NCBI RefSeq assembly: GCF_003611695.1 | Contig: NZ_RAWE01000037.1 | Location: forward strand, 1 to 61,027 | DNA: 61,027 bases | DNA from: Corallococcus carmarthensis | GTDB taxonomy: Bacteria; Myxococcota; Myxococcia; Myxococcales; Myxococcaceae | Direction: 5' to 3' | Shown: piece by piece, positions 25,461 to 33,605 of the stretch | Numbering within the stretch: position 1 is the stretch's first letter | How the letters are laid out: each line of letters starts with the position of its first letter | Notes under the pieces: model-generated | What the model saw: the letters and a program-made list of their open reading frames with translations, nothing else | Database searches by the model: none | Told to the model about the DNA's origin: nothing | Made by a program: the position numbers and the translations under genes

Positions 25461-26669
25461 TCACCCGCCCCGGCGCAATCCCAGACGCCGGAGCCACTGC
25501 TCCCACCGCCGCCGCCACGCCAGCCGCCGGGCCACCCACCAGGGCATCGGCGGGGGCAGGGGCGCGGCCAGCCCCAGCGACGGTCCCGGCGGCCCGGAAG
25601 GCGTGGGCGCGCTGGAGTGGGGCGGGGCGCCGGGAACGCGCCGCTCGTAGGCGCGGGCCCAGCGGCGCAGCTCGCGGCCCTCCTCGTTGCCGTCGAAGTA
25701 CGCGTCGGATTCCTCCGTGACCGCGTCCTGGGGCGGCGGCGCGTTGAACAGCGGCGTGTCCCAGCTGTCCGGAGCGCGCTCCAGCGCGGCGCTCAGGTCG
25801 GCGTAGAGGTCCGCGCCCATCTGGTAGCGCTGGCTGGCGTCCTGGCGGAGCAGCCGGTCACAGATGTCATTGAGGGCGCGGGGCACGCGGGGGTTGAGCG
25901 AGCGCGCCGTCCGCCCCTTGATGTTCTGGATTCCGCCCAGCAGCGCCGCGGCCGGCAGGCCCGGGGGATAGGGGAAGTCCCCGGTGAGCACCTGGAAGAG
26001 CGTCAGCCCCAATGAATAGAGGTCATCCGTGGGCTGATAGACGTAGCGGGACATGCCCCCGGGGTTGTCCAGCCAGTAGCGCAACAGCTCCGGGCTGCGG
26101 TAGCTGGGCGTGCCCGGCGGGGGCCGCCCGTCCGTGATGGCCGGGGCGCAGGCGTGGTCGCTGGAGCCGAAGTCCACCAGCACCGGCCGCGCGTCCGACG
26201 CCCGGACGATGATGTTGCTGCCCTTGATGTCGCGGTGGCGCACGCCCGCGCGGTGGATGAAGTCCATGGTCAGCGCCAGCTCGGAGAACAGCCGCGCCAC
26301 CTGCCGCGCCGTGGGTTTGGCCTCCATGGCCCAGTCCGACAGCGTGGGACCCTCCACGTAGTCCATGACCAGGAAGAGGTAGCCCGTGCGCGGGTGCGGC
26401 CAGCGGTGGTAGCCGCGCAGCGCCACCACGTTGGGGTGGGTCATGCGGTGCAGCACGCTCACCTCCTTGAGCGTGCGCGCGTCCACCTGCGAGCCGTCCT
26501 CGGCGTCCTGCGGCCCCTGGAGCGCGAACTTCAGCGCCACGTGGAAGCCCCCGGTCTCCGCCAGGAACACGGTGCCGAAGCCACCGGTGGCCAGGCGCTT
26601 CAACAGCCGGAAGCTGCCCACCACCTCCTGTGGCTGAAGGAGCAGCGGATGTCCTCCTTCCAGGCTCAT
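25461..26669 (-). CDS. Ser/Thr protein kinase, module copy 1
   Basis: A 402-residue Hanks-type kinase with all catalytic motifs: ATGGFGTVF (Gly loop), Lys47 in VALKF, HRDIKGSN (Asp147), VDFG (Asp166) and GTPSYRSPE in the activation segment. The kinase domain covers residues 20-300. The C-terminal 100 residues are Pro-rich and end in a basic amphipathic stretch (WWVARRLAWRRRWEQW) rather than a full membrane helix, suggesting surface attachment to the membrane. The start at 26669 follows GGAGG. It is divergent from the XRE gene at 26900 and sits about 115 bases upstream of the pseudokinase gene, so the two probably form an operon. Confidence 0.9.
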   Translation of the reverse strand: MSLEGGHPLLLQPQEVVGSFRLLKRLATGGFGTVFLAETGGFHVALKFALQGPQDAEDGSQVDARTLKEVSVLHRMTHPNVVALRGYHRWPHPRTGYLFLVMDYVEGPTLSDWAMEAKPTARQVARLFSELALTMDFIHRAGVRHRDIKGSNIIVRASDARPVLVDFGSSDHACAPAITDGRPPPGTPSYRSPELLRYWLDNPGGMSRYVYQPTDDLYSLGLTLFQVLTGDFPYPPGLPAAALLGGIQNIKGRTARSLNPRVPRALNDICDRLLRQDASQRYQMGADLYADLSAALERAPDSWDTPLFNAPPPQDAVTEESDAYFDGNEEGRELRRWARAYERRVPGAPPHSSAPTPSGPPGPSLGLAAPLPPPMPWWVARRLAWRRRWEQWLRRLGLRRGG

Positions 26670-26899
26670 GGCGTCACGCCTCCTACGCCCGGGGAGGGCC
26701 AAGTGGATGCTGGATGTGGAGAGTTCAATGGGAGAGGGAGAACGTGGCTGGGAGGATGCATGCGCGAAAGTGCCGACTGGACGTGGCAGGTCCATAGCAT
26801 GGCGGATGCCCCTTGGGGTAGTATTGGTGCCGTGTCAGGTAGGATGCCGGACGCCTGACTTCATGGGAGACATGCTCCGGCCAGGGGTGGTGAGCGGCA

Positions 26900-27277
26900 A
26901 TGAACGAGGAGCTGGCCATCACGGTGGGCACGGCGGCGCGCGAGGCCCGCGAGCGGCAGGGCCTGACCCAGGGCGACGTCGCCAGCCAGGTGGGCATCGC
27001 GATGGAGGTCTACAGCCGCATGGAGCGCGGGCGGGTGCTGCCCAGCTCCACCACCTTGCGCAGGCTGTCCATGGTGTTGCGCATCCGCGCGGACACCCTC
27101 CTGGGGTTGGACGGGCCCACGCCGCCACACGAAGCGCTCACGCTGGCGCTCGCGGACCGCGAGGAGGACCCTCCCTCCCTGCGCCGGCTGGTGCGCGCGT
27201 TGAGGCCCCTGGATGAAGAGGACCTGAAGGCCATGGGGCTCATCATCCAGGGAGCGCTCGCGCTGCGGGACCGCTGA
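26900..27277 (+). CDS. XRE-family transcriptional regulator, copy 1
   Basis: A 125-residue DNA-binding protein with an N-terminal Cro/C1-type helix-turn-helix (residues 8-62; recognition helix in GLTQGDVASQVGIAMEVYSRMERG) and a short helical tail. It is divergent from the kinase gene at 26669 across about 230 bases, the usual arrangement for a local repressor. The block IAMEVYSRMERG is identical in copy 2 (27339), so the two may recognise similar operators. No ligand-binding domain is present. Confidence 0.88.
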   Translation: MNEELAITVGTAAREARERQGLTQGDVASQVGIAMEVYSRMERGRVLPSSTTLRRLSMVLRIRADTLLGLDGPTPPHEALTLALADREEDPPSLRRLVRALRPLDEEDLKAMGLIIQGALALRDR

Positions 27278-27338
27278 GCCCACGGGCGCCACGGCCCCGA
27301 AAACTTGCGCCCTGGGGGAGAGATGCAAGGTTTTGGGG

Positions 27339-27791
27339 GTGCCCTCCCAGGTGAATGGAAATCTGAACACGGTGTTTGGCGCGGCCGCCCGTGACGCGCG
27401 GCTGCGGTTGGGACTCACGCAGGCGGACGTGGCGGACCGCGTGGGCATCGCCATGGAGGTCTACAGCCGCATGGAGCGCGGCAAGATGCTGCCCCGCGCC
27501 CAGAACCTGCGGCGGCTGTGCGACGTGCTGTCCGTGTCCGCGGACGCGCTCCTGGGCGTGGGGCCTGGCCCCTCTCCGGTGTCGCCCCGGGCCACGCCGC
27601 GCCAGGAGGACTCGCTGGAGCTGCGGCGCCTGGTGCGCACGCTGCGTGAACTGGAGCCCCGCCAGCTCAAGGCCGTGGCGCGCGTGGTGCGCACGGTGGT
27701 GTCCGTCATGCCCCCAAAGCCAGCCCCTGAGTCCCCGCCGACGTCCCGGAAGAAGCCGCCGGCCCCTGGCCGGAAGCGCCGCGCGGGTTAG
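27339..27791 (+). CDS. XRE-family transcriptional regulator, copy 2
   Basis: A 150-residue paralogue of the preceding gene product with the same HTH (GLTQADVADRVGIAMEVYSRMERG) and a longer tail ending in a basic, Pro-rich segment (SRKKPPAPGRKRRAG). The GTG at 27339 has AAGG upstream at usable spacing; a TTG at 27333 and a GTG at 27351 are alternatives. A degraded copy of the 3' end of such a gene occurs at 33781-33836, about 6 kb away, which points to an ancestral duplication. Confidence 0.82.
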   Translation: MPSQVNGNLNTVFGAAARDARLRLGLTQADVADRVGIAMEVYSRMERGKMLPRAQNLRRLCDVLSVSADALLGVGPGPSPVSPRATPRQEDSLELRRLVRTLRELEPRQLKAVARVVRTVVSVMPPKPAPESPPTSRKKPPAPGRKRRAG

Positions 27792-27813
27792 CTGAAGCCC
27801 CAGGGGCGGATAG

Positions 27814-27855
27814 GATCACGGCCCTGGCATCCCGGAGGCCTTCCAGGCTCGCCTG
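27814..27855 (+). pseudogene. Scrap of a histidine kinase ATPase domain
   Basis: These 42 bases match 35331-35372, inside the GAF-PAS histidine kinase gene, at about 83% identity with an uninterrupted 21-base match. In the same reading frame they encode DHGPGIPEAFQARL, the G1 box of a histidine kinase (compare DHGPGIPEAFQSRV). Homology stops at the stop codon of the pseudokinase gene. It is best explained as the remainder of a deleted histidine kinase gene that once followed the XRE gene. Confidence 0.5.
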
Positions 27856-29010
27856 CTAGTTCGTGCTGATGGCGTCCTGGGGAGTCGTAGCGCTCCGGGG
27901 CGCGCGAATGTCCAGCTCCGCCAGCACTTCGCCCGCCTGCCGCATCAGCTCCCGCAGCTCGGCTTCCGCCTCCTTGGGGCCGAAGAGCTTGCCCTCCCCC
28001 TGCCAGCGGTGCAGGTCCACCACCAGCTCGCGCGCCGTCTGGTAGCGGCCAGCGGGCGACCTTTGAAGCAGCCGGTTGAGGACCACGCGCAGCACCTGCG
28101 GCAGGGGTGCCAGCAGCGAATCCAGGTCCGCCTGCGTGTAGGTCGCCGCGCGCCAGATCGCGTCCTGGACCGCGGCGGGACTTCCCGCCGACCGGGCCCG
28201 CTTGATGGCACGCCGGCAGCGCGCGAGTTGCCTGTCCGGCAGCGCTTCCTTCACCGCTCCGGTCAGGCTGTCCGGGGCGTCGAGGAGGTTCTTTCCTGTC
28301 GCCAGCTCCAGCAGGACATTGCCGAGCGCGAAGAGGTCCGAGCGCGCATCCGCGAGGCCCATCAGGAGCGTCTCCGGGGAGGAGTAGAACGCATCCCCCT
28401 GCGGCCGATGCACGGTGGACGCCACGCGGCCGGGCAGGTCTGAAAGGGCGAGCCCGAAGTCGGAGACCTCCACGCTGCCCCGCCAATCCACGAAGACGTG
28501 CGCCACGTCGAGCGCCCGGTGAACGATGTGGAGGGGCCTTCCCTGCTCGTCCCTGGCGCCGTGGGCATGCTCCAGGGCCGCCGCCACCTGCGTCCCCAGG
28601 TACAGCACGAACAGGGGCGACAGGTACCGCCTGCACTCCCCGGCGACCGTGATCAGGTCGTTCAGGCTGTTTCCGGACGGATGGTCGGTGATGACGTACC
28701 AGCCGCCTTCGCCCTTGTGCAGCCCGTGGACGCGAAGAATCCTCGGGTGATCAAGGTAGGCCGCGAGCCGCACCTGCTCTTCGAGCTTCGCCCGTGCGCG
28801 CTTGACGCGGGCCCCCTCCTCGACGGTGGGACGCCCCACCGCCTTGAGCAGCACCTTCCCCCGGATGGCGCCCTCCAGCGTGCGGCGCCGGGCGAGCAGC
28901 AGGCTCAGCCCGTGATGGGCCTCTCCCAGGTCCTCGCGGAACTCGTACTGGAAGCCGTCCTTCACGAAGAGAATCGCCCCTCGTGGAACCTTGAACTCGA
29001 TTGCCGGCAC
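27856..29010 (-). CDS. Ser/Thr pseudokinase (HRD lost), module copy 2
   Basis: A 384-residue kinase-fold protein paralogous to the product of 24029-25345 (shared LLLARRR, HPRILRVHGL, ALEHAHGARDEQGRPLHIVHR, DARSDLFALGNVLLEL). Lys56 (VLLKAV) and DFG (Asp184) are kept, but the catalytic loop reads HRALDVAH, so the catalytic Asp166 is Ala and the following Asn is His. The Gly loop is absent (LGEAHHGLSLLLA). Phosphotransfer should fail while nucleotide binding may remain. It lies 159 bases downstream of an intact kinase gene. The GTG start at 29010 follows GAGGAGGG. Confidence 0.85.
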   Translation of the reverse strand: MPAIEFKVPRGAILFVKDGFQYEFREDLGEAHHGLSLLLARRRTLEGAIRGKVLLKAVGRPTVEEGARVKRARAKLEEQVRLAAYLDHPRILRVHGLHKGEGGWYVITDHPSGNSLNDLITVAGECRRYLSPLFVLYLGTQVAAALEHAHGARDEQGRPLHIVHRALDVAHVFVDWRGSVEVSDFGLALSDLPGRVASTVHRPQGDAFYSSPETLLMGLADARSDLFALGNVLLELATGKNLLDAPDSLTGAVKEALPDRQLARCRRAIKRARSAGSPAAVQDAIWRAATYTQADLDSLLAPLPQVLRVVLNRLLQRSPAGRYQTARELVVDLHRWQGEGKLFGPKEAEAELRELMRQAGEVLAELDIRAPRSATTPQDAISTN

Positions 29011-29169
29011 GCTCTGCCCTCCTCACGTTCGCGCGGGCCCGACGCCAACGCTTCACGGCGAACGCTACCTGGGAGATGGGCAACGAGGGAACGACCCTAC
29101 AGGGTCCTGTCGGGATTGGCGCGGGACGGCCGGAATCAAGCACCTACCCAACACGTCGCCACCTGGGGC

Positions 29170-30957
29170 TCAGGGCCAGCGGTCCACCACGAACCCGGTG
29201 TTGCTGTTGCGCGCTTTCACCTTGCCGTCCTTGAATGCCTGGGCCCGGCTCTCGACCACGAAGCAGATGGGGTATTCGTCCTGCCCCGGGAGCTTCACGC
29301 GGTCATACCGGACGACGAGCGCCGGCCCGTTCACGCGGCCCATCTTGTCCGACAGGTAATAGGCCTTGCCGTAGAAGCGTGTGCCGGCAGGGGCGAGCGC
29401 CATCATCTCTGGATATCCTTCGTTTTCCACGCGGATCCCCACCACGTCATCCCCCGAGGTGAACCATATGTCCTCAAATGGCGAGTGTCGGTCATCAAGC
29501 TGGAGCGAGAACCTGTCGAAGCGCGACCAGTGAAGCTGCTCGCGCATCGCCTCTTCCGCTTCTGCCGGGCAGGTGAAGGACTCGGGCCGGAGCTGCGCAC
29601 CGGGACACCCCGCCGCCAGCGCCGCGACGAGCGACAGCGCCGCGCACTCGACGACGGCGGCGGGCTTCTTCTTCAGGCGGGGCGTGCGTCCCTGGGACGG
29701 ACCTTCGGGTGCGGGGGTCTTCAAGGCGGATCCTTCCTTCTGTGTTGCGTCGATTGCAGGCCCCGGGGGAGCCACGGGTGAGCGGCTGGGGGGTGACATA
29801 TCAGGAGGCGCAGTCCTCCCAGGTACGGACCGGTTGGGGCTGGGAGGAGGTGGGCTCGCGGCAATGCGCGACTCGTTCCAGAGGCCCGCGACAACCCCGA
29901 GCGCGACGAGGACGGCGATGCCCGCGGGCCACCACGACCGCCGGCGCGGACGCTCCAGGAGGGCGCCCGGCCGCTTGAGGGGAACGGGAGTGGGTTGCAG
30001 CGGCAACGCCGCGGGAGGCCCCCCATGCGCCGGCTCCGCCGGGTGCTGTTCCGAGGGGCGGTGCACAGGCACGTCGTATTCGGCGGCGGTCTGCTGCCGG
30101 AGCTCCGCCAGCTCGCGGCGGAGCGCCTCGGTGTCAACCGGACGCCGCGCAGGCTCTCGTGACAGCAGGGTCAGCGCGAGGTCACTCACCCCTTCAGGGA
30201 CGCGAGGATTCATCGCTCGGGGAGCTGGCGGCACGAAGACGCGGCTGTTCAGGTCGAAGCGCGCGCGAAACTCCGTCGGTCGAGGGTCGGTCAGCAGCTC
30301 ATGGAGCATGACGCCCAACGCGAAGATCTCGTCAGCCACCCGGGAGGCGTAGCGGGCTCGGGGCTCGTCCTTGTGGTCCTGCATGAACTGGAACTGCTCG
30401 GGGGCCCGGTAGCGTTCCGTCCCCGGAGGCAAGCCGCCATCCGTCAGGTCCTCGGCGAACGCATGGGTCGCGCATCCAAAATCGATGATGACGGGCTCGC
30501 CGTCGCTCTTCCGGATCAGCACGTTGGACAGCTTCAGGTCCCGATGCAGGATGCCCCGGCGGTGCATGTAGGCCAGCGCCCCGGCGATCTTCTCGAAGAC
30601 CCCAAGGACTTCGCGAAAGGAGGGGTGCTTGCGCTCGGCCCACTCCGCGAGCGTCCAGCCGTCCACATAGTCGAGCGCGAGATAGAGGTTCCCACTCTCC
30701 GCGAGCCCGTAACCGCGCGGCCGGATGATGTTCGGATGGTCCAGCATGAGCAGCGTCGTCACCTCGCGCAGGGTCCGAGCGTGGGTCTGCTTCGGGTCGC
30801 CGCTGGCCTCCCGGTGCCTGGCGACCTTGAGGGCACGACGCTGGCTGTTCTTCTCGCCAAGAAAGACGAATGCGAATCCGCCGCCGCCCAGCGCCTTGGA
30901 AACCTGCCACCCGTCAATGAAGGTGTTGGCCGATGCTTCCGTCGGATGCAGGGTCAC
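29170..30957 (-). CDS. Ser/Thr kinase with membrane helix and lipoprotein-like C-terminus
   Basis: A 595-residue protein. Residues 15-290 are an intact kinase: LGGGGFAFVF, Lys44, HRDLKLSN (Asp140), IDFG (Asp159) and GTERYRAPE. A membrane helix lies at 342-360 (WWPAGIAVLVALGVVAGLW), then a Pro-rich spacer, and from about residue 432 a segment that looks like a free-standing lipoprotein precursor: basic residues, a hydrophobic stretch and the lipobox-like LAAGC, followed by about 145 residues with two further Cys. That tail would lie outside the cytoplasm and may be the sensor. The GTG start overlaps the stop of the DUF2381 gene (GTGA). It is the counterpart of the kinase at 25461. Confidence 0.88.
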   Translation of the reverse strand: MTLHPTEASANTFIDGWQVSKALGGGGFAFVFLGEKNSQRRALKVARHREASGDPKQTHARTLREVTTLLMLDHPNIIRPRGYGLAESGNLYLALDYVDGWTLAEWAERKHPSFREVLGVFEKIAGALAYMHRRGILHRDLKLSNVLIRKSDGEPVIIDFGCATHAFAEDLTDGGLPPGTERYRAPEQFQFMQDHKDEPRARYASRVADEIFALGVMLHELLTDPRPTEFRARFDLNSRVFVPPAPRAMNPRVPEGVSDLALTLLSREPARRPVDTEALRRELAELRQQTAAEYDVPVHRPSEQHPAEPAHGGPPAALPLQPTPVPLKRPGALLERPRRRSWWPAGIAVLVALGVVAGLWNESRIAASPPPPSPNRSVPGRTAPPDMSPPSRSPVAPPGPAIDATQKEGSALKTPAPEGPSQGRTPRLKKKPAAVVECAALSLVAALAAGCPGAQLRPESFTCPAEAEEAMREQLHWSRFDRFSLQLDDRHSPFEDIWFTSGDDVVGIRVENEGYPEMMALAPAGTRFYGKAYYLSDKMGRVNGPALVVRYDRVKLPGQDEYPICFVVESRAQAFKDGKVKARNSNTGFVVDRWP

Positions 30958-31835
30958 TGGGACGCCCCCGCTCCGGACTTCGGGAAGCGCACGTCCGGAG
31001 TCGATAGACGGCGCCCGCCATCCCCGCGCACCTCCACGGTGAAGACGAGATCCGCCTTCGGATCCATCACGGGCACTTCCACGACCGCGAGCACGCGCCC
31101 CCGTCTTCCAGAGGGGATCGGTCCTCTCGGCTCCACCATGAGCCGCGCACGCAAGGGCATGCCGGCCCGGCCCGTGAATGTCGCCTCCTGCGGCGTCCAA
31201 GGCGGCCGGCCAGCGCCGTTAGTGATTGTCATGTCCACGAGGATCCAGCCCTTGCCTCGAAACGAGATGCCAGCTTCGGAACCGAGCCCACTCGCAGTAT
31301 CCAGCATGTCTTGGACTCTGGAGGTCGTGACGCCCTCCGAGCCCAGGTAGCCGAGCAACACGAAGTCTTCGGGCTTCGGCACCGGAGCGGGAGCGTCCGC
31401 CGGACAGGTCCCGTTCGGCGGCTCCGGGCGTTGCACGTCGATCCGCGAGTTCACTTCGGCGGGGTCGGTCACGAGCACGAAGGCGGCCCGTGCGGGCGCT
31501 CGGCCGTCGGCGAAGAAGACCCCGAACTCTTGACGTTCACCGTCGCCAAGGTCGGCCACGGGCTGAACGATGACGGAGCGTTCGCCCGCATCCAGGACGC
31601 GGATCCGGCACTCGTCGAAGGTCAGGGTCTTCTTCTGGATGGGCGAGGAGAAGAGGAACACCGTCGGCGTGTCTCCAGCGACGTGGACGACGGGCATCGG
31701 TCCGGTGGACGTGCTGGAGAGGAGCACGGAGCGCTTGCGCTCAATACGCGTCCGCGTGGCCGGCTGGGACTGCGCGGCGGCTCCCCAAGCAATTGTTAGC
31801 GCGAGGGGAAGAGCCAATCTGAAGGGTTGGAGCAA
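30954..31835 (-). CDS. DUF2381 family protein
   Basis: A 293-residue exported protein of the myxobacterial paralogous family DUF2381 (TIGR02268-type). It has a signal peptide (LALPLALTIAWGAAAQ), then VHVAGDTPTVFLFSSPI, VIVQPVADLGDGERQEFGVFFADG and a C-terminal beta domain ending in FTVEVRGDGG. Members of this family often sit beside Ser/Thr kinase genes, and here the stop overlaps the kinase start by four bases, so the pair is translationally coupled. It may be the periplasmic partner of the kinase tail. Start is a TTG at 31835 with GGGAGG 11 bases upstream. No biochemical role is known. Confidence 0.85.
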   Translation of the reverse strand: MLQPFRLALPLALTIAWGAAAQSQPATRTRIERKRSVLLSSTSTGPMPVVHVAGDTPTVFLFSSPIQKKTLTFDECRIRVLDAGERSVIVQPVADLGDGERQEFGVFFADGRAPARAAFVLVTDPAEVNSRIDVQRPEPPNGTCPADAPAPVPKPEDFVLLGYLGSEGVTTSRVQDMLDTASGLGSEAGISFRGKGWILVDMTITNGAGRPPWTPQEATFTGRAGMPLRARLMVEPRGPIPSGRRGRVLAVVEVPVMDPKADLVFTVEVRGDGGRRLSTPDVRFPKSGAGASQ

Positions 31836-31935
31836 GGATGCGTAACCTCCCGAATGGGAAGGCTACCATCGCCGCCGTTCGTGCAGCGGGGCTCATTCCT
31901 GCCGCCGGAGCGGCGTCCCAGGCCCCTGAATCGGG

Positions 31936-32691
31936 TCAGGGCGGCGCACGTCCGCCAATCGCCGGGAACCGCTCATAGGCCCGCTTGAGCGCGTCCAGGT
32001 GGGCGGGGTTGTCCAGGTCGAGCGGCGCGTCGGTGAGCTGCACGACCCATCCGCCCGATTCCGTGCGCCGCGCGCGTGAGAGCAGTTCGGCGTCGCGCGT
32101 GGGGTCCGGGAACCCGATGGCCTGCGCGGCGGCAGCCGACCAGTAGTTCAGCCACCCAAGGTAATAGGGAATCTCGGGCGCGCGGATGTGCTCGAAGAGC
32201 CTCAGGGCGGGCAATCCCCGGCGTGGGGATGGGGGTCCTTCCAGCGTGGGGGCGGTCTGATACGCGATGTCCACGGCGGCGTCGTCTGGCGTCGCCTCCC
32301 CCCATCGCGCACGTGCCCCTTCCGCTACGCCCTCAAGCACAGCCGCCGCTGACGCGATCACGGGCTTGTCCAGTGGCAGTTTGGCATGCACTTCGAACAG
32401 GTCCTGAGCACCTGGGCTGAAGAGTCCTGATCTTTCCCTTCCCCAGACCGTCACGGGGGAGCCCTGGTCTCCGTTGCACACGATCGGGAATCCTCCATCC
32501 TCGATCTTTTCCAGGATCCACCCATCACGCAGCGGCAATGCGATAGGACGCCCGCCATTGGAGAGTCTCCACTCCAGCCGCAGGCCGGGAAGCGCCTTCT
32601 CCATTCCATGAACGCTATCAATTGTGCGGCGGTCTTTGCCCACAAGCGCGGGCGCGTAGACGATGATGCCGAGTCTTTTTCGGGCAGTCAT
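31936..32691 (-). CDS. DUF5953-like protein, probable immunity partner
   Basis: A 251-residue cytosolic protein resembling myxobacterial DUF5953 proteins (RKRLGIIVYAPALVGKDRRT at the start; YLGWLNYWSAAAAQAIGFPD and GGWVVQLTDAPLDLDNPAHL towards the end). Its ATG overlaps the stop codon of the upstream lipoprotein gene (ATGA), the arrangement expected of a toxin followed by its immunity protein. No catalytic motif is visible. Immunity is inferred from context, size and coupling. Alternatively it could be a chaperone for the lipoprotein. Confidence 0.72.
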   Translation of the reverse strand: MTARKRLGIIVYAPALVGKDRRTIDSVHGMEKALPGLRLEWRLSNGGRPIALPLRDGWILEKIEDGGFPIVCNGDQGSPVTVWGRERSGLFSPGAQDLFEVHAKLPLDKPVIASAAAVLEGVAEGARARWGEATPDDAAVDIAYQTAPTLEGPPSPRRGLPALRLFEHIRAPEIPYYLGWLNYWSAAAAQAIGFPDPTRDAELLSRARRTESGGWVVQLTDAPLDLDNPAHLDALKRAYERFPAIGGRAPP

Positions 32692-33605
32692 CGTTTGCAC
32701 CCCGTGACAACGATATTGAGGCTCCGGTCCTCCCGCTGAAGCGCGTCTTTGTGCGCCTGGGTGCTCACCCCAATGACGAAACCATATCCACACGCCGCCG
32801 CGGCCTTCCGCTCTTTGTTCAATTGTTTGATTTCCTTCTCAATCTCCCGATCTCGAACATAGTCGTTGTACGTATCAAATTGATGGGTCTTGATCTCCCA
32901 CAGCTTGCGAACGCCGACTTGCAGCGCATCGAAGCGCACGCCTCCAACGAGCACGTCCATCCCGGGATAGCGGTTGGGCGGGAACCTGTCGGCGCACTCA
33001 TTATGCGGGTCGTCCTCGCCCGCGTGAGGTACTGGAACAGGCTCGCAACTGGCGCGGCCCGTCCGGTCCACAGGGACAGGCGGCACCGGGGGCTGCCAGT
33101 CCTGCCCCGCTGGCTCGGGCTTCGGCTTGGGCTTGCGTTGCGCTTCGGCTTCCCGGGATGACACCTTCGCTCCTCGTGAGGTCCCTGCTTCCTCGGGGTA
33201 GGCATGGCGGAGTTCATATGCATCCAGCGCTTCCTGGATGGCGACGGCGACCACCAATCCTCCAAGCACGATGACGGCTCCCACGGCGATCTCAGGAGCC
33301 GCCAGCACGCAGAACCCAAGCCCCACGGCTGCGGCATCCGCTGAGGCGACCGAGCATCTTCCCGTGGTGTCGTGGAACTCGATCCGGTCAGGGTCGAGGG
33401 TCCGATAGCACTTCTCCACCAGCACGGGCCAAGGCTGGGAGGCCTCACGGACAGCGCACCGCCCCCCGTCCGTCCACGGCAGCGTCGCCGCTCGCTGGAG
33501 GTTGGCGAGCCTCGGGTTCCGGGACACGAACTCTCTTGGGCTCGGCGCCGACGTGGCGCACGAGGAGAGGATGATCAGGAGTGCGGCGCAGGCGCAGAAT
33601 CTCAT
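32688..33605 (-). CDS. Lipoprotein with PD-(D/E)XK-like C-terminus, probable polymorphic toxin
   Basis: A 305-residue lipoprotein (signal with lipobox LSSC at Cys16) of the DUF6310-like group. It has a hydrophobic segment at 92-125, a charged Pro-rich linker (150-200) and a C-terminal domain (210-305) with Asp226 in RFDALQ and E237-I-K239 in LWEIKT, the spacing of a PD-(D/E)XK (REase-fold) nuclease active site. A secreted lipid-anchored nuclease with a coupled downstream gene recalls the SitA/SitI toxins that myxobacteria exchange by outer membrane contact. The ATG at 33605 is used; a GTG at 33611 is possible. Toxicity is inferred. Confidence 0.72.
   Translation of the reverse strand: MRFCACAALLIILSSCATSAPSPREFVSRNPRLANLQRAATLPWTDGGRCAVREASQPWPVLVEKCYRTLDPDRIEFHDTTGRCSVASADAAAVGLGFCVLAAPEIAVGAVIVLGGLVVAVAIQEALDAYELRHAYPEEAGTSRGAKVSSREAEAQRKPKPKPEPAGQDWQPPVPPVPVDRTGRASCEPVPVPHAGEDDPHNECADRFPPNRYPGMDVLVGGVRFDALQVGVRKLWEIKTHQFDTYNDYVRDREIEKEIKQLNKERKAAAACGYGFVIGVSTQAHKDALQREDRSLNIVVTGCKR

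Noticed and set aside
24029-33605. The kinase/toxin island as a prophage or integrative element
   Set aside because: No integrase, structural gene, tRNA site or terminal direct repeat is visible; the edge scraps fit duplication and recombination better.
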